Part shown: positions 35,521 through 50,518 of the stretch, in pieces
Numbering within the stretch: position 1 is the first letter of the stretch
Layout: each line of letters opens with the position of its first letter
From: Nemania diffusa
Lineage: Eukaryota > Ascomycota > Sordariomycetes > Xylariales > Xylariaceae
Reading direction: 5' to 3'
NCBI GenBank assembly: GCA_038501195.1
Contig: JBBPUQ010000004.1
Coordinates: forward strand, 4,912,001 to 4,976,000
DNA length: 64,000 nucleotides
Program-made: the position numbers and the translations under genes
Notes under the pieces: generated by a model
The model's database searches: none
What the model was told of the DNA's origin: nothing
The model's input: the letters and a program-made list of their open reading frames with translations, nothing else

Positions 35521-36267
35521 TTAGGGATGCTCTAATGAGTATTGATTGGTCGATGCAAGTTGATGCCTGAGGAACTCTAGATCGCGGCTTGGAGGAATTC
35601 ATTCATATATCGAGGACCAGGTCTAGTTACCCGAGCTGTCTAATACACTATACCGAAGCAAACGACGTCAATTAGATACATAGCTAAATCTAAATAGCCC
35701 CTAAAAATTAAGTCCGTGGACGTTGTAAAGTCTATCCAGAAGCAACATGAGGTTTATGTCTGGTTCCCATCTTAGATGTACGCCCACGACTAACACTATA
35801 CCACCAAGATTCCTAAGTGGGCATACTATTTAAATAGCTTCATAAAGCAATTAAATGTTCTATATTTAGCAGCTAATATTTTGTTTATTTAGCATTCGTG
35901 CGCTGGAGTAGTCTCTATTCCTGTCTGCCCCTTACCCCCAAATTCCAGTCAACGAGGAACGCGTTGGGGCGCACTTTCGACAAAGCGATATATATCTAAC
36001 AACGCCAAGGCATGAGGAAGCTGCCACGTACATGGTCGGCAACTGGATACTTGTAACTAAAGTCCCGTACTATAGAAATAGGCACAACTCTCGAGCTAGA
36101 TCTTGGCGGACTTACCGGGCCGGACTTCTCGGACTTTTCTGTCACCTAAACACCACGAGCTATGGCTCATATAATGAGTTTAGATTCTATATCAAAATTC
36201 CTCAAATAAAACGATGCGCTCATTCGGAATCTCCTCCAGTTCTTCATAACATCTACGCACCAGCACC
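35521..36267. other. Intergenic upstream of the SDR gene
   Basis: Divergent or relic-flanking spacer with no supported coding sequence; it contains the SDR promoter. Confidence 0.4.
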
Positions 36268-39301
<3,034 letters not shown>

Positions 39302-39993
39302 GCAGTAGCGATACCATCAATGCTCTAAGACTACTCCTGTGATCAGGGGTCGAGCTAAAATATGAACTGCTTTGCCTTAGAAATAACGAGATTTAGAATA
39401 TTTAATAATCGGAAAGGATCTGCGGCATCATCTTTAAGCTTTGATTGAAGTTGCGACTTCGAACATACTTGCTATGGGGTGCTAATGACTATACCTAGGT
39501 AACGAGAGACTCAAACAATAATAAGACGGCGCACCAACCACTATAGTCGCTAGTGTTGAACCGCGACTAATTGTTATTCTCAATTGCAATAAGTCCCATT
39601 TCACTTAATTGCAAAATCAGGGGCCGTGTTACCATATATTTTTCAATTGGGTACGATAGTCACAGATCTATTGATTGAGTAGGATTATATTTATTAATAT
39701 TCTTTTTGCTCCACACCTTGAACACCGTGCCATTAACCAAGGGTATCTGCCACCGAACAAACGAGGGTATATCTGTATGACAGTGAAGGAGAGATCATGA
39801 AAATCATGATTACATGAAACGAGTGACAGCGCCTAACATAACTACGTAGGCGACCGGGTCGCGACAATCATTAGATAGGGTGTGAGATATTAGGAGAGCT
39901 CTTGTCGCCTAGCGGTACCTTTTCTCAAGGGGTATTGACATCTTAGACTTAGAGGCGGGGTAAAATTAAGCCTCTACTACCCGGAAGAGCAGC
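39302..39993. other. Convergent 3' region of SDR and opsin-related genes
   Basis: No ORF or repeat supported. Confidence 0.4.
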
Positions 39994-40990
39994 TTATGCA
40001 GTCACAGCAGGGGTGGCGTCAGGGGCCGCCGTTCCGGTCTTCTCCGGGAACTGACCAGCATTGTGGACGCGCCCGTATCGGGTGAACGCTGCGCAGGACA
40101 TTAGCATTCTTCCATAGCTACATATTAACCGCCTCCAGACTGAGGTGTTACTTACCCAAGTTCAGCTGACCGTAGTCCCATCTACGGGCGAGGAAGAGGA
40201 ACGCAAAGGCCAGGACGGGGATGAAGAACACATCCAGAATACCGAAGAAGATGAACCCGGGGGTGACGCCGATGCGGTTGCCGCCGTCAGTGAGACCGAA
40301 TGCGATGGGGTACAAGAGCCAGAGCAGGTTGACCCAGCCGGCGAGCAGGGTGTGGTCGCCCGCGACGCCCAGGCGCTTGGCCGAGGAGCTGGCGCTGAAG
40401 GTGCTGAAGGCCAGGAGTAGCCACGAGATGGTTCCGAAGGCGAAGAAACCCCACTTATAGGTCGAAGTCGTGAATGCCGAGACCAAGTACGCGATGACCC
40501 TGGATCCGATCAGCACTGTTCTCACTCCTCACTATGCACAGAAGGCTCTCGAAGGCATGTTTACTTACCATGTCCACGACAGGAAGACGTTGTATAGGAT
40601 CGTAGCCCATGGCACACCACTCAAGAGACCGAGGGCCGTGACGACGGACGGGAAGCTCACAACCCAGTTGACGTACTTGGGCCAGAAGATCTGGCGGGTT
40701 AGCGCGAGCTTGGGGGCCGAGTCGACCTGGGAGATCAGGACGTAGCCCAGGTCGGACGCCTGCGCGAAGTACGTGATGGAGCCGACGAGTAGGGCGATGG
40801 TGAAGAGGTAGTGGAAGATCTTCTCGCCTGAACGGGCGACGAAGCTAAGACCAAAGAAGGCGACGAACGAGAAGGCGTAGATGGCTGTCACTGCCCATAG
40901 CCAGTCGCTGCCGTGCACGCTCAGCGACTCGTTACCAGCCGGTGGGTTGATACCCAAGGCGTCGTTCGCACGGCTTAGTATAGCAGGCAT
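39994..40990 (-). CDS. Opsin-related protein (HSP30/YRO2-like), no retinal lysine
   Basis: Exons 40990-40569, 40499-40156, 40088-39994; introns 69 and 67 bp; 286 residues. The seven-helix microbial-rhodopsin layout is clear: GSDWLWAVTAIYAFSFVAFF, IFHYLFTIALLVGSITYFAQ, RQIFWPKYVNWVVSFPSVV, ATILYNVFLSWTWVIAYLV (made by the first splice), YKWGFFAFGTISWLL, NLLWLLYPIAFGLTDGGN and FIFFGILDVFFIPVLAFAF. In retinal-binding homologues the last helix has D-x3-K; here it is D230-V-F-F-I234, so the Schiff-base lysine is replaced by Ile and no light-driven function is expected. This fits the opsin-related ORP/HSP30/YRO2 group, plasma-membrane proteins induced by stress. The C-terminal tail is Ala/Thr/Pro-rich. 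Exons are GC-richer than the surrounding DNA. Confidence 0.9.
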
Positions 40991-43142
40991 GTTGAAGAAT
41001 GGTGTGGGCTAGATAAGTTGCTGTGAGTGGTGAGGTAATCCTATATATCCGCAGTAGATCTAAGTTTCTTGCTAGCACGCTTCTGTACTCGATTGATGGC
41101 TGAAACGAGTGAGGCAGTGAAGGGCAGGGAGGGAATCTTTATATCCGCCAGGAGTTAGGCAGTCCCGGGCGCCAGCGCGGGGACCAGATCTCGATCCAAG
41201 TCAGCATAGCTTCACTTTCGCGAGTTGGAGGGTTCCGGGGGGTTGAGCAGCCAACTGTGCTGCTGCTGTAAAGTCCGAGCCGCCCGAGGACGGGCTCGAA
41301 TCTGGTGATCGACTGATGTCTGACAAACGCGATGGATGATAAATCATACCCAACCGCTTCTCCCACACCGGGGAGAGCCAGTCACCTTCTGCGTTTTCCG
41401 GCGTGGGTTAAAAGAAACTACCACCAGGTCAGGTGTCGACGTCGAGGCCCGGAACGCGAGTGGAACCAGGCTGCCTGCTGCATGCTCGTCTAACTGGCGG
41501 ACCATCCTTTCACTGGGAACTGACTGTGCGACTATGCGAACTCATGCTTAATAAAGCCCGAGAAACTTCTACCGGAGTCTGCCATTCTTTGTCTCATTTC
41601 TTTGTCCCGAGTTACTAAAATGAAATCAATTGATTACCTGAGCTAGATAGCACTTAGACTAGCTGAGTTCTATTTTTTCTTCTAGATGCCAAATAAGTGC
41701 TACGTGGGTTAGTGCCATGAGTGTTTCAGTGAAAAGCCGAGGAGATCACTATAGCCTGTGCTATGTATAGTAGACGAAGCCATCACAGTGAGCGAAGACT
41801 ACAAGACAGCAGAATCGCGCCTTTAGGCACGATACAATCGGCCGAGCCACTTAAGAGCGACACCGAGATACTCTGGAATAGTTTCTTTTTTTGACCACCG
41901 GCACCACCGGATGGCGTTATTGGCGTGGGAAAATAGGGCATTGAAGGTTTAGCCCAACCAAAAAAGTAGAAAAAGCTACTGAAGTTGGTGTGCCGGTTGA
42001 TGCCGGTGGCTTCCGAATAGAATGCCGTCGATGTCGTGACACATGACGATCGAATCAGGCGTTTGTCAGGGTATCTTCTGTATTATATGCATGCTTTAAA
42101 AGGTCGTCTTACTGGATACTCTGTGCTCGGTAGGTCTGGTTGTTGGTCTGCCTGGCCTGGGGGGCGGCCCCATCCCTGACACGCCCGATCGTCGGAACAA
42201 TCGATTTATTTCTAGGTACTTCGGTAGGTTTATATGCTATGAATTTTTCCTCTTTGAGATATGTGCTTATTGTAGACATGTAACGACGTCAGCTAGCCTA
42301 TGAGGTAACATAGGACACAGTAGGTTAGGTAGTAGATGTTACGCAATAGCATTATGCACATGCAGTTACCTAATAATATGTGGCGGCCAGGACTTACATA
42401 CATACACCACCAACGACGGGAGCTCGGGTAGGGAGGGTATTACAGATATTACACACATCGTGGGACGGGAGGTCGGTAATAGCATCGCTGTCCGAGTGGG
42501 GGGGAGGGGAGCGACATCCATTCAGAGCCTCACATCCCTCCACATACCTTGCTCGGGCATGTCGGTAGTTGACGTGATAGGTGATTTTCTTATAGTCGAC
42601 CGAATCTTAACGTGGTGCCCCATTATGCACGGGCCAGAATTAAGTGGTGATCGGCGGCTATAGCGTCACCTTACCATGCAAGTTTTGCAGTTGGTCTGAC
42701 TTGGGAATGGGTTGAGTGTTGGATTGGCAATGAAGAAGCAGTTCGGATGCATCGGCAAATATTGACTCACGATACCATCTCGTCATTTTAGTGGCGGGTT
42801 GTTTATAGAAGAATAGAATTTGTAAATAGTAGTGTATCTCACTTATTATTTAGTCGAAGTGAAAGAGCTCTATGTAAGGCAAGGCACGCAGTATTTTTAT
42901 CTTAAGCCACAGCTATGCGAAACTAAGCGCTTTCGAGGATGACAGCTGTGGCGCTCAAGACCACCTACCTATTATCACGATGCGGAGGAGCCGTAGCATC
43001 CGTTAGATAATTGGGCAACTACAATGATATTGATTAGCCAAAAAGAGCACTCATTATAAACAAAATACATCATAAGCACCAGAAGCAACCAGAAAGAAGC
43101 ATTAGTACAAATTGCACTTAGGCTACCATCTAAACCCCCACC
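40991..43142. other. Divergent promoter region 2.15 kb
   Basis: Between the leftward opsin-related gene and the rightward small membrane protein gene. A tatata block lies at 41041-41048, about 50 bp before the opsin-related start. Frames in 41139-42663 are unrecognisable. Confidence 0.45.
41561..41570. promoter_or_regulatory. Candidate heat-shock element
   Basis: The dyad agaaacttct fits nGAAnnTTCn, the Hsf1 half-site pair. It is about 570 bp upstream of an HSP30-like gene. A single short match in 2 kb is weak evidence. Confidence 0.25.
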
Positions 43143-43625
43143 ATGTCAGCATCACCAATCCCGACCACCTACCGCCTCCTCTTCACAACCATCGAGCCCC
43201 TGCTCGCCCTAGCAGGCGCCGTGCAAGCCCTCTTCTCCCCCGCGGCGCTCCTGCGCTCGACGCTCCCCAGCGTCCCGTACGTCCCGGCGCTGGCCCCGCT
43301 CTTCACGCAGATGACGGGCGCCTGGCTGGCGCTGGCGTTCCACGACGTCGTGACGCTGCGGTCCGCCGCGCACCGCGACGACCCCCGCGTCTGGCGCCAC
43401 ACCCTCGCCGCCTCGGCCGTCAGCGACGTCTTCTACGCCGCCAGCCTCGCCCAGAGCATGGGCCCCGCCCGCTTCTTCAACCCCCTGCGCTGGGACGCCG
43501 TGAACGCCGCCGCCGTGGTCGCCACCGTCGCGCCCTTTGTCGGCAAGCTGTTCTTCCTTGCCGGCGTGGGTTTGCCTAAAGCTAGCGCCGCTGAGAAGAA
43601 AGCCGCCGAGAAGAAGACTGAGTGA
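43143..43625 (+). CDS. Small four-helix membrane protein (DUF7704-like)
   Basis: Single exon, 160 residues, ATG at 43143 preceded by an A-rich leader. Hydrophobic segments: FTTIEPLLALAGAVQALF, FTQMTGAWLALAFHDVV, LAASAVSDVFYAASLAQS and AVNAAAVVATVAPFVGKLFF; then a Lys/Glu-rich tail (AAEKKAAEKK). The YRLLFTTIEP start and overall shape match a widespread fungal DUF family of unknown function that I believe is DUF7704. GC content is far above that of the neighbouring intergenic DNA. Nothing in the sequence indicates a catalytic role. Confidence 0.75.
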   Translation: MSASPIPTTYRLLFTTIEPLLALAGAVQALFSPAALLRSTLPSVPYVPALAPLFTQMTGAWLALAFHDVVTLRSAAHRDDPRVWRHTLAASAVSDVFYAASLAQSMGPARFFNPLRWDAVNAAAVVATVAPFVGKLFFLAGVGLPKASAAEKKAAEKKTE

Positions 43626-43970
43626 TATGAGGTTAGGATTAGATGTTTTTTTTTTAAAGTAGATTCGCTTATTTCACACTTCTACACACGATGACTGTTA
43701 TGGTGCGTGAGGGAAGATCATGTTGATTTGCTGCACTCTTTAAGTACTTGGGGTCAAGTAGGTTGGAAAACGAACGAGTTCGTCTCAGTATGGCATACAC
43801 CCCTTGAGGTCTCTGTTCCAACGCCTTGCGCCGATTATGCTCCGTTTCCGCTGCATTGACTGTCCATGCTAATACAAACTTCAAACGCCATTGAAGTGCC
43901 CATGCTGTTGTATAATCACATATTACAATGACCATTAATTTAGTTAAATCTCGTCACCAACAGAAATCCG
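43626..43970. other. Convergent 3' region
   Basis: 3' flanks of the small membrane protein and the GID5 gene. It includes a poly-T run just after the stop at 43623-43625. Confidence 0.4.
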
Positions 43971-46900
43971 CTAATAACCATGTTTCATCTGCCAGACAGC
44001 GGATTTGGCGCGCTCCCGCACATCTAATTCGTCATCGCTTTGGCCTAGCGCTTCAAGCTTCTTGAGGAACCCCATGTCTCTTAGCTTCGTCGCTCGTTGC
44101 GCACACGCACTCGCGTCGTTCATGTCATCTTGCCAAGTCAAATTGTTGATCAAGTGACACAGTGCCACCCGCACCTCTCGATCTTGGCTGGTGAATAACT
44201 TGGCTAATTGCGTGAGCAAGTCCGTCTGCGCCACGACAAGTTGTCGATGTCGAGGTATACTAGCCGCGATATGGACCAAAATATAGATGACCGCTTCTAT
44301 GATCCTGGGTTTGGGGATAAGGACTCGATTTGAGCTACCACCAGTGCCTCGTCGGCTGAAGGGCTGGAGGGGTATCGGCTTTAGTTTGGAGGCTAAAATC
44401 GTAAACAGACGATCCTGACTGAGGGTATTTAGAAGATAGTCAATCATCTCCGTCGTGTCCTTAGCAGAATCTCGAGTATTGCCGGGATGTGCACCGCCAA
44501 TCAAATTCCTAATAAAGCTGAGTCCCTGTTCTTGTATACCTATATCATAAGTCCTAGCTTGGTGGAAAGGGTTTTGTTCTTTCTCCTTGAGAGCCTCTAG
44601 TTGAGCCTCTGCCAATTGGAGGATTCTGATATTTGACTTCGGTGGAGTCGGGGTAGCCCCGTAGAGAGAGCTTGCAAGCCAAGGACGATTCTGCTCATCT
44701 GCAAAAGCCATATCGACATCTTCATCCATAATGTCCGGGGTAGTCGAAGCTGACTGTCGCTCAGACCGGGTGCTCGCCAAGGGCAATGCCTTGTTTTCGG
44801 TGTCGTCACAAATGAGTTGAACTAGCCAGCCCGATTGAAGTTCTTCTACGGATCTCTTTTTGTAAGATATGCTGGCAGAATCCACAAGGTTTTTCAGAGC
44901 CCATAGCGCAGTCATTCTTAACGATGAATTGAGAGAATGCGCGTGTTCGCATAAGACTTCAAGGACCCCAGCGTCCATTAGAGTCTAGGAAACAAGCTAT
45001 TAGTATAATACGGTGTAGCGGACGCACGGTCGTACTCACTCTTCTCATAGGGCTAAACTCTGGCACGAGGTTGCATATGCATCCAGTGGCAGCAATCTGA
45101 ACCTCAACATCAGGGTGTCGAAGTAGCCGAAATAAAGGTTCTGAGGTAGAGTGATCAGTCAAGGAAGTGCGTATCGCATTGACTGACCGAGACAGCATTC
45201 GAATGGCGTAGCACGCTGCAACGATAACAGACACAGGGTTCTGCTCAAGTTGTGATGTTTTGCTCCTGGAGCTGCTGTGCTGCAACATATCTTGGTCCTT
45301 TGCCTGCTTAGAATTGCCAGGGAAGTGATGCAGAGAGTCAATTATATAAGGCACCACTTCTTGGTCTACAATCGATTTACGGAAATCTTCTTTGATCGTC
45401 GCTAGCGCGCCAAGCGCCTTCAGTGCCGTCTCTCTGACCCTTCTGCGGTGAATGAGCTGGGGATGATCGCCCTCGTCACCCAACCGACACTCTGGGCCGA
45501 GACCTGTAACATCAATGCCGTCACCGTCTGCTGACCAGGGGCGAGACTTGGCACCGGACAAGGGAGTATCGTAGCTACTCTTCAGCAGCTTACATATCGT
45601 CTTAACAGCACCGCATTCAAATGCGGCCTTTTGCATACACTCACTATCTTTAAGAAGACGAGCGAGGACGACAGGTGTCTCTTCAATGATGTATAGTTTC
45701 GTTCTGACACCGGGACTCGTCCAATTGCTTCCCGATTCTTTTAACTTCGTCTCGGCATCTTCAAGTAGCGCTAGCAGAATTGGGACCACCAATAGTCCTA
45801 TGCTTGCCTCTCTTGCTGTGTATGTAAATCCGGTCTTAAAAAGCGAGGCGAGTACCGAAGCGGCCATTAGCACTTCACTTCCATTACGCGTGCGTACTAG
45901 GTGGATAAGCCATGGTACTAGTGGACTTTCAACGGCTGCAGTATCCGTATCGGCTTTGCGCAGAGTATTCTCTTCGGGCGGTGTCCATGATACTAGACTT
46001 GTTTGAAGTTTTGAGGATGGCCGGCCGTTAGTGCTAAGGCCCTCTCTGGAGGATTGGACACTAAATGAAGAAAATCCCCCACCATTCCCATGTACACGGG
46101 GATAGGATGGCGTTTTAGGAAGCAACAAATCCATTATCTCAGGCTCTTTAGGTCTCACTGGCCTTAGTCCCGGCAGCACGATAAACTCAGGCGGGGATCT
46201 AGGGTAGTGGTTCCCGCCATTGTTGAAATTGGGGAAGATAGCTAGGATCGACGGCGAGTATAGGAGTTTGCAGGCACGGAAAGCCGAATCGGTGACAATG
46301 GCAGCGATGGCGCTTAGCACCTCGTCCAAGCCCCCGCTAGATATAGGGGGTTCTGGTATATATTCTCCTAGTCCTTCTATCCGAGCACGCACTTCGGCCT
46401 TCGGTAGCACATAGCCTTCAGCAACGGCGAAAGTTGCTAACCTCGTGGCAAGCGCGTCTAGAATACCGGCATCGACCAGGAGAGCCCGGCAACGGTCGTC
46501 ACGGCAGAGGCTCCTGATAAGGTATGCAACGATTGTTATCTGATCTTCGGTGTCACGGTTCGGTCCGGGCACTAAGATTTGGTGAAGACTCTCTAGATAG
46601 CTATCGGTGAATATGACATCTGCTAGAGACTGGAGGTTTATAGGGGAAGATTCCGAGACAGATACAGTGGCTACTACAATCTCTTTTATTACGCGAAGGG
46701 CGGCGAGAACAATTTCGGGGTGCTTGTTTCGGAGGTAGGATTCGGCCAGGACGGTGGGCAACACACTCGCGGCACAAAGCGGGAAGAGGAACGCGGGACC
46801 AGCTACAGATAGAACAATTATCAGCTTTAGCTATGGCTACCAGTGTGGGAGAAAGCCGGGTGGCGTACCGTTCGCGAAGCTCGCAAGCAGCTGTAGAGCT

Positions 46901-47157
46901 TGTAATCGAGTAGTCTCGTCATTGGTGAAGATCTCGGGGGCAAGGAAGGGTTGTCGCGTGCCCTTCCCATGCGCACTTCTCTCGGAGGTGTCGGATGCTA
47001 GAAGCATCACCAGGTGCGGGATCAGGCCGTGTTGAACCCATAATGTCTTTTTCTGAATATCGCCGATCACATCATTCTTGAGCGCGCGGAGAGCAGCAAT
47101 GCGGTCTACGGGGCTCGCTTTGAGCTGACTTATAATCGCTTGCGGGTCGAGGTCCAT
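43971..47157 (-). CDS. vid28: Armadillo-repeat protein VID28/GID5 (ARMC8), GID E3 ligase subunit
   Basis: Exons 47157-46869, 46802-45040, 44984-43971; introns 66 and 55 bp; 1021 residues. Armadillo-type helical repeats run through the length, for example LQALQLLASFANAGPAF at the first junction, RETALKALGALATIKEDFRK, DVEVQIAATGCICNLVPEFS (junction 2: PMRR-TLMDAGVLEVL), SLRMTALWALKNLVD and the C-terminal REVRVALCHLINNLTWQ, VRERAKSAVWQMKHG. The length and the strongly conserved C-terminal ALWALKNL / NLTW blocks match ARMC8 and yeast Gid5, which in the GID/CTLH ubiquitin ligase docks the substrate receptor for degrading gluconeogenic enzymes. The middle (~200-330) is a low-complexity Ser/Pro linker, as in other filamentous fungi. 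Cytosolic and nuclear. Confidence 0.85.
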
Positions 47158-47942
47158 GTTGGTCAATAAGGAACTAGTACCTAAATATGTAAAGGTTACC
47201 AGCTGCACATTAGGCAATTCCTCCTCCTAGGCAAGGAAGTGTTGTCTAGGGGGTAAGTTGATGAGGGATGTTGATAGTTGATAGCAGGTGGTCTGCGTTG
47301 TTGCGCACGCAAATGCTACAGCATGCCTTGGCGGATGCAGTACTTGTACAGCGTATACCTAAGGTAAGGTAAGTATGTAATACAGGCTCCACTAGGCTAC
47401 GTAAGATGTACTGCAGATTGGATGTAAGTACAGTGAATGTTAGTAAGAGGTAGCTTCCCATATTAATTTTAGCTAGGTATAGAATAAGTATAGCGTGTAA
47501 TAGAGCTGGCTCGTGCACGCACTCTATGGCCAATTGGAGTCACAGATCGGGCCAACAAATACCTAGAATCCGGAATAGAATTGGTAGGTACTCTATTTCA
47601 TGGCGCTGAAACACAGTCTTCGACTCCCGTTAGTGGAACGGGCACGGGCCATTGTGCGGCTACTCAAGAATCTCCAGATCGACCACGAAAACAAAGACAG
47701 AACGATCCTGACTCTAACGCTGACAACATGGCTAAGGTACTCCGGGATTCCATAGCAGATGAGGGCCTTGCACAGACGGGAACTGGAGACCGAGCAGCAT
47801 CAAACGGCATCAAATGGCAAAATCTGTAGGATCTTTGCGGAGTCTCAAGAGTCCTAGTTATGATGTCAAAATAGCAGTGGCAGCAAGCGGGAATTGTGAT
47901 CTTAGACTTTATACGCGTTTATTACCGCTGTAAAAGCGAAAC
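47158..47942. other. Intergenic between tandem leftward genes
   Basis: Promoter of GID5 and 3' flank of the AAA gene. A frame at 47581-47829 (+) has no known content. Confidence 0.4.
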
Positions 47943-49632
47943 TCACTCCTCATCCTCTTCATGGTTACCATGGCCATTGTTCTCCGGCAGTGGACCTTTC
48001 TTCTGGAACTTCTGAAACTCATTCCTCATGGTACTACTCAAATTAGTCGGCCTAACCGTCCTCATAGCCCGCCGGAAGTGCTCCCCAGTCAAAATTCTCT
48101 CTGTGGTATCTTCTAGCCCTGCTTCGGCCTGCTCGTCGACACAGTGAGTGGCTGCAGTGACACACATGTTCTTGAGATCGGAGCCGGTATACTTGTGTGT
48201 TTGGCTAGCGAGGATGGCGGGTGTGAGGCCTGGCTGGAGCTTTTCGTCCTTGAGCAACAACTCGAGAATATTTTGTCTTGCCCAGGAAGACGGGACGTCG
48301 AGGTGAATGTGCACTGGGGCGCGGCGGAGCACCGCAGGATCTAAATCCATGGGCCGGTTGGTGGCCAGCAGAATGAAGGGCGAGTTTAAGCCGCTCATTA
48401 GTCCATCCCAGTCCATGAGGAATTGGTTGAGCATAGAGCGGAGATGCCGCCTCTCTCCAGCCTTCCGTGCACCGAGCATAGCATCGGCTTCGTCCAGAAA
48501 GATGATGCAGGGATGAAGCTTCCGGCCCAAGGAGAAGAGAGCCTTGATAACCTTTTCGTCCTCGCCGTGGCATTTCTGCCAGAGCTCAGCAGTAGAGATA
48601 GAAAGCATATTACAACCCGACTCCTTAGCGAGGCCTTTGGCCAGGAGGGTCTTCCCGGTACCAGGCGGGCCCCAGAGGATGGCGCCTGTGACCCGGTTTC
48701 CCTTCAGGACACCACAGCTAAAGGACTTCTTTCGCTCGAGAGACAGCCGGGTCACTCGTTCAAGCTCTCTGATTATTTCTCTATCAACATATATGTTTTC
48801 GTACTTGGCGGGAATTTGATCTAACCCCAAGGGATAGGCTGTTAGACAAGTCGCATATACGGCTTAAAGGAGGGTAGGATGGATATCACTACCTACCTAT
48901 GTTAACGATGCACTCTAATAGCATGTTCTCGAAGCGGCCTGAGGCTAAGGCTCGCCATTTTCTCATCTTCTTTGCGTGTAGACGCACAACATGAACTTCC
49001 CCAGACACCTCGGTGACAAGATCGCTGTCATACGCCTCATCGTTAGGATTAACAGTTGGTTTGCCGTCGTCTGATGACTCGTCGCCATTGCCATGGCCAC
49101 GCCGTTTGGGAAGCGAAGACGGCGGACCTTTCCAACTTCTGTTGTTTTCAAAACTGACCTCTGCCTCAGACCAGTCATCTGCTAATCTGATACTTTCCTT
49201 TACGTTGAGCTGGTTATTCTGTGACGTGCTGTTCTTTCCAATGTCGTCAAAGGACTTGGGCGCAGCCATGTCTTGGTCCGCGCGCCAGGGCGGAATCAGC
49301 TCCCCATTCTCATTTACCACGCGGACTTCAACCTTGGAACGATTTCTAAAAGGCCTCGAAGCTTGTTCGTGGGGCTCATGCGGCCCAAATTCATCTTTCT
49401 GGGCCAGCTTCAAACAATTATCGTTGTTGGGCTTCCCTATAGGTTGGGGCCCTACGTGAGGGTTTGCGAAGGGATCCTCATTCGGCTGGTCAGGGATTCT
49501 GTGCACAGGCGCGTCCATCTCAGGAAACTCATGCTCTGGCTCGAAAGAACCTAGCATTTTTTGGGCCTTCATGAATGCCTTCTGGTAAGTTGAGAGGCCA
49601 TGGTCATCTTCTTCGGCTCGCGTCTGTGTCAT
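47943..49632 (-). CDS. AAA ATPase with long N-terminal extension (Msp1/ATAD1-like AAA module)
   Basis: Exon 1 49632-48897, intron 48896-48839 (58 bp), exon 2 48838-47943; 543 residues. Residues 1-245 are charged and probably mostly disordered. A single AAA module follows: Walker A GPPGTGKT (302-309), pore-loop region STAELWQKCHGEDEK, Walker B IIFLDEADAM (357-), sensor LLATNRP (~403), arginine region AVLRRAPVHIHLDVP and a sensor-2 part THKYTGSDLKNMC. The layout is that of the Msp1/ATAD1-spastin branch; fungal proteins with this arrangement are usually annotated only as AAA-type ATPase. No transmembrane segment is evident, unlike Msp1, so the mitochondrial extraction role is not implied. The acidic tail (NHEEDEE) ends the protein. 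Divergently transcribed from the next gene. Confidence 0.8.
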
Positions 49633-50518
49633 AACGAGCTGCTTCTATGGTATCTCGTGGGTGAAAATGTGGCAGTAAACGATATAAATTTTCAAGCAAA
49701 TGTAGTATTTGGTAAGATATAACACGGAAGCCTTGAAATTGCAGTTTTCCTGAACGAAATGGGTCGCGGATCCATGCACTAATGTTCAGAATGAGGCTCT
49801 TACCGCCTGTTTTAGTTCGAACTTCCTGTTCTCAATCCTTCCCATAATCGATCCGACTGAAAGGACTGCCGAGATTCCGCTCAGCATCTTGAATATATTC
49901 GCACGCTGGTGTATAGCTACAACCGCCTCTTTGCATGGCTGACGTGTCTCAGTGACTACATAATCCTACATGGTCCTACACGCTTATCAACGCCAACAGC
50001 CAGCCTGCATCGACCCCGCGCTCAAGACATACAGTAGCCAACAAGGAGCGATCTGCTACTACGTCCTCTATTCGCGTGTGCGAATGAATAAAGAGGTGTA
50101 TCGCCATGCATGCACCATTCAGCCGCTCTAGTGTTATCGTAAACGATGTAGACGAATTATTTTTTTCTATTTCGCCCACCATACAATACTTGCAGGATGA
50201 CAGATGCTACAGACAGATGCAATAGCGTCGGTTAACTCCTGTCCTCGTGTGTATTTGGGCTGGATGGCATACGTCTCATTCGAGAATGATTGCTAGCCTA
50301 CTCGGAATTTGAAAAGCTAAGGTGCTAGAAGCTTCATCAAAATATCGCTAATGTTCAATTTAGCCCCCAGCATTGAAGCAGCCGTTGCAAAGACTATCTT
50401 GATTGTGTTTCGCCCGCCCCTTCAATTTCCTTGAGAAAGGAAATTGAGTATATGATTATAGTTCTCTACACAGTATCATAGATACCTGTATTTTCAGTAT
50501 CTTTAACAGCCGCAGAAA
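49633..50518. other. Divergent promoter region
   Basis: Between the AAA gene (leftwards) and the unknown membrane protein (rightwards). A perfect small inverted repeat, ttcaatttccttgagaaaggaaattga (50422-50448 region), could form a hairpin. No coding sequence. Confidence 0.4.
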
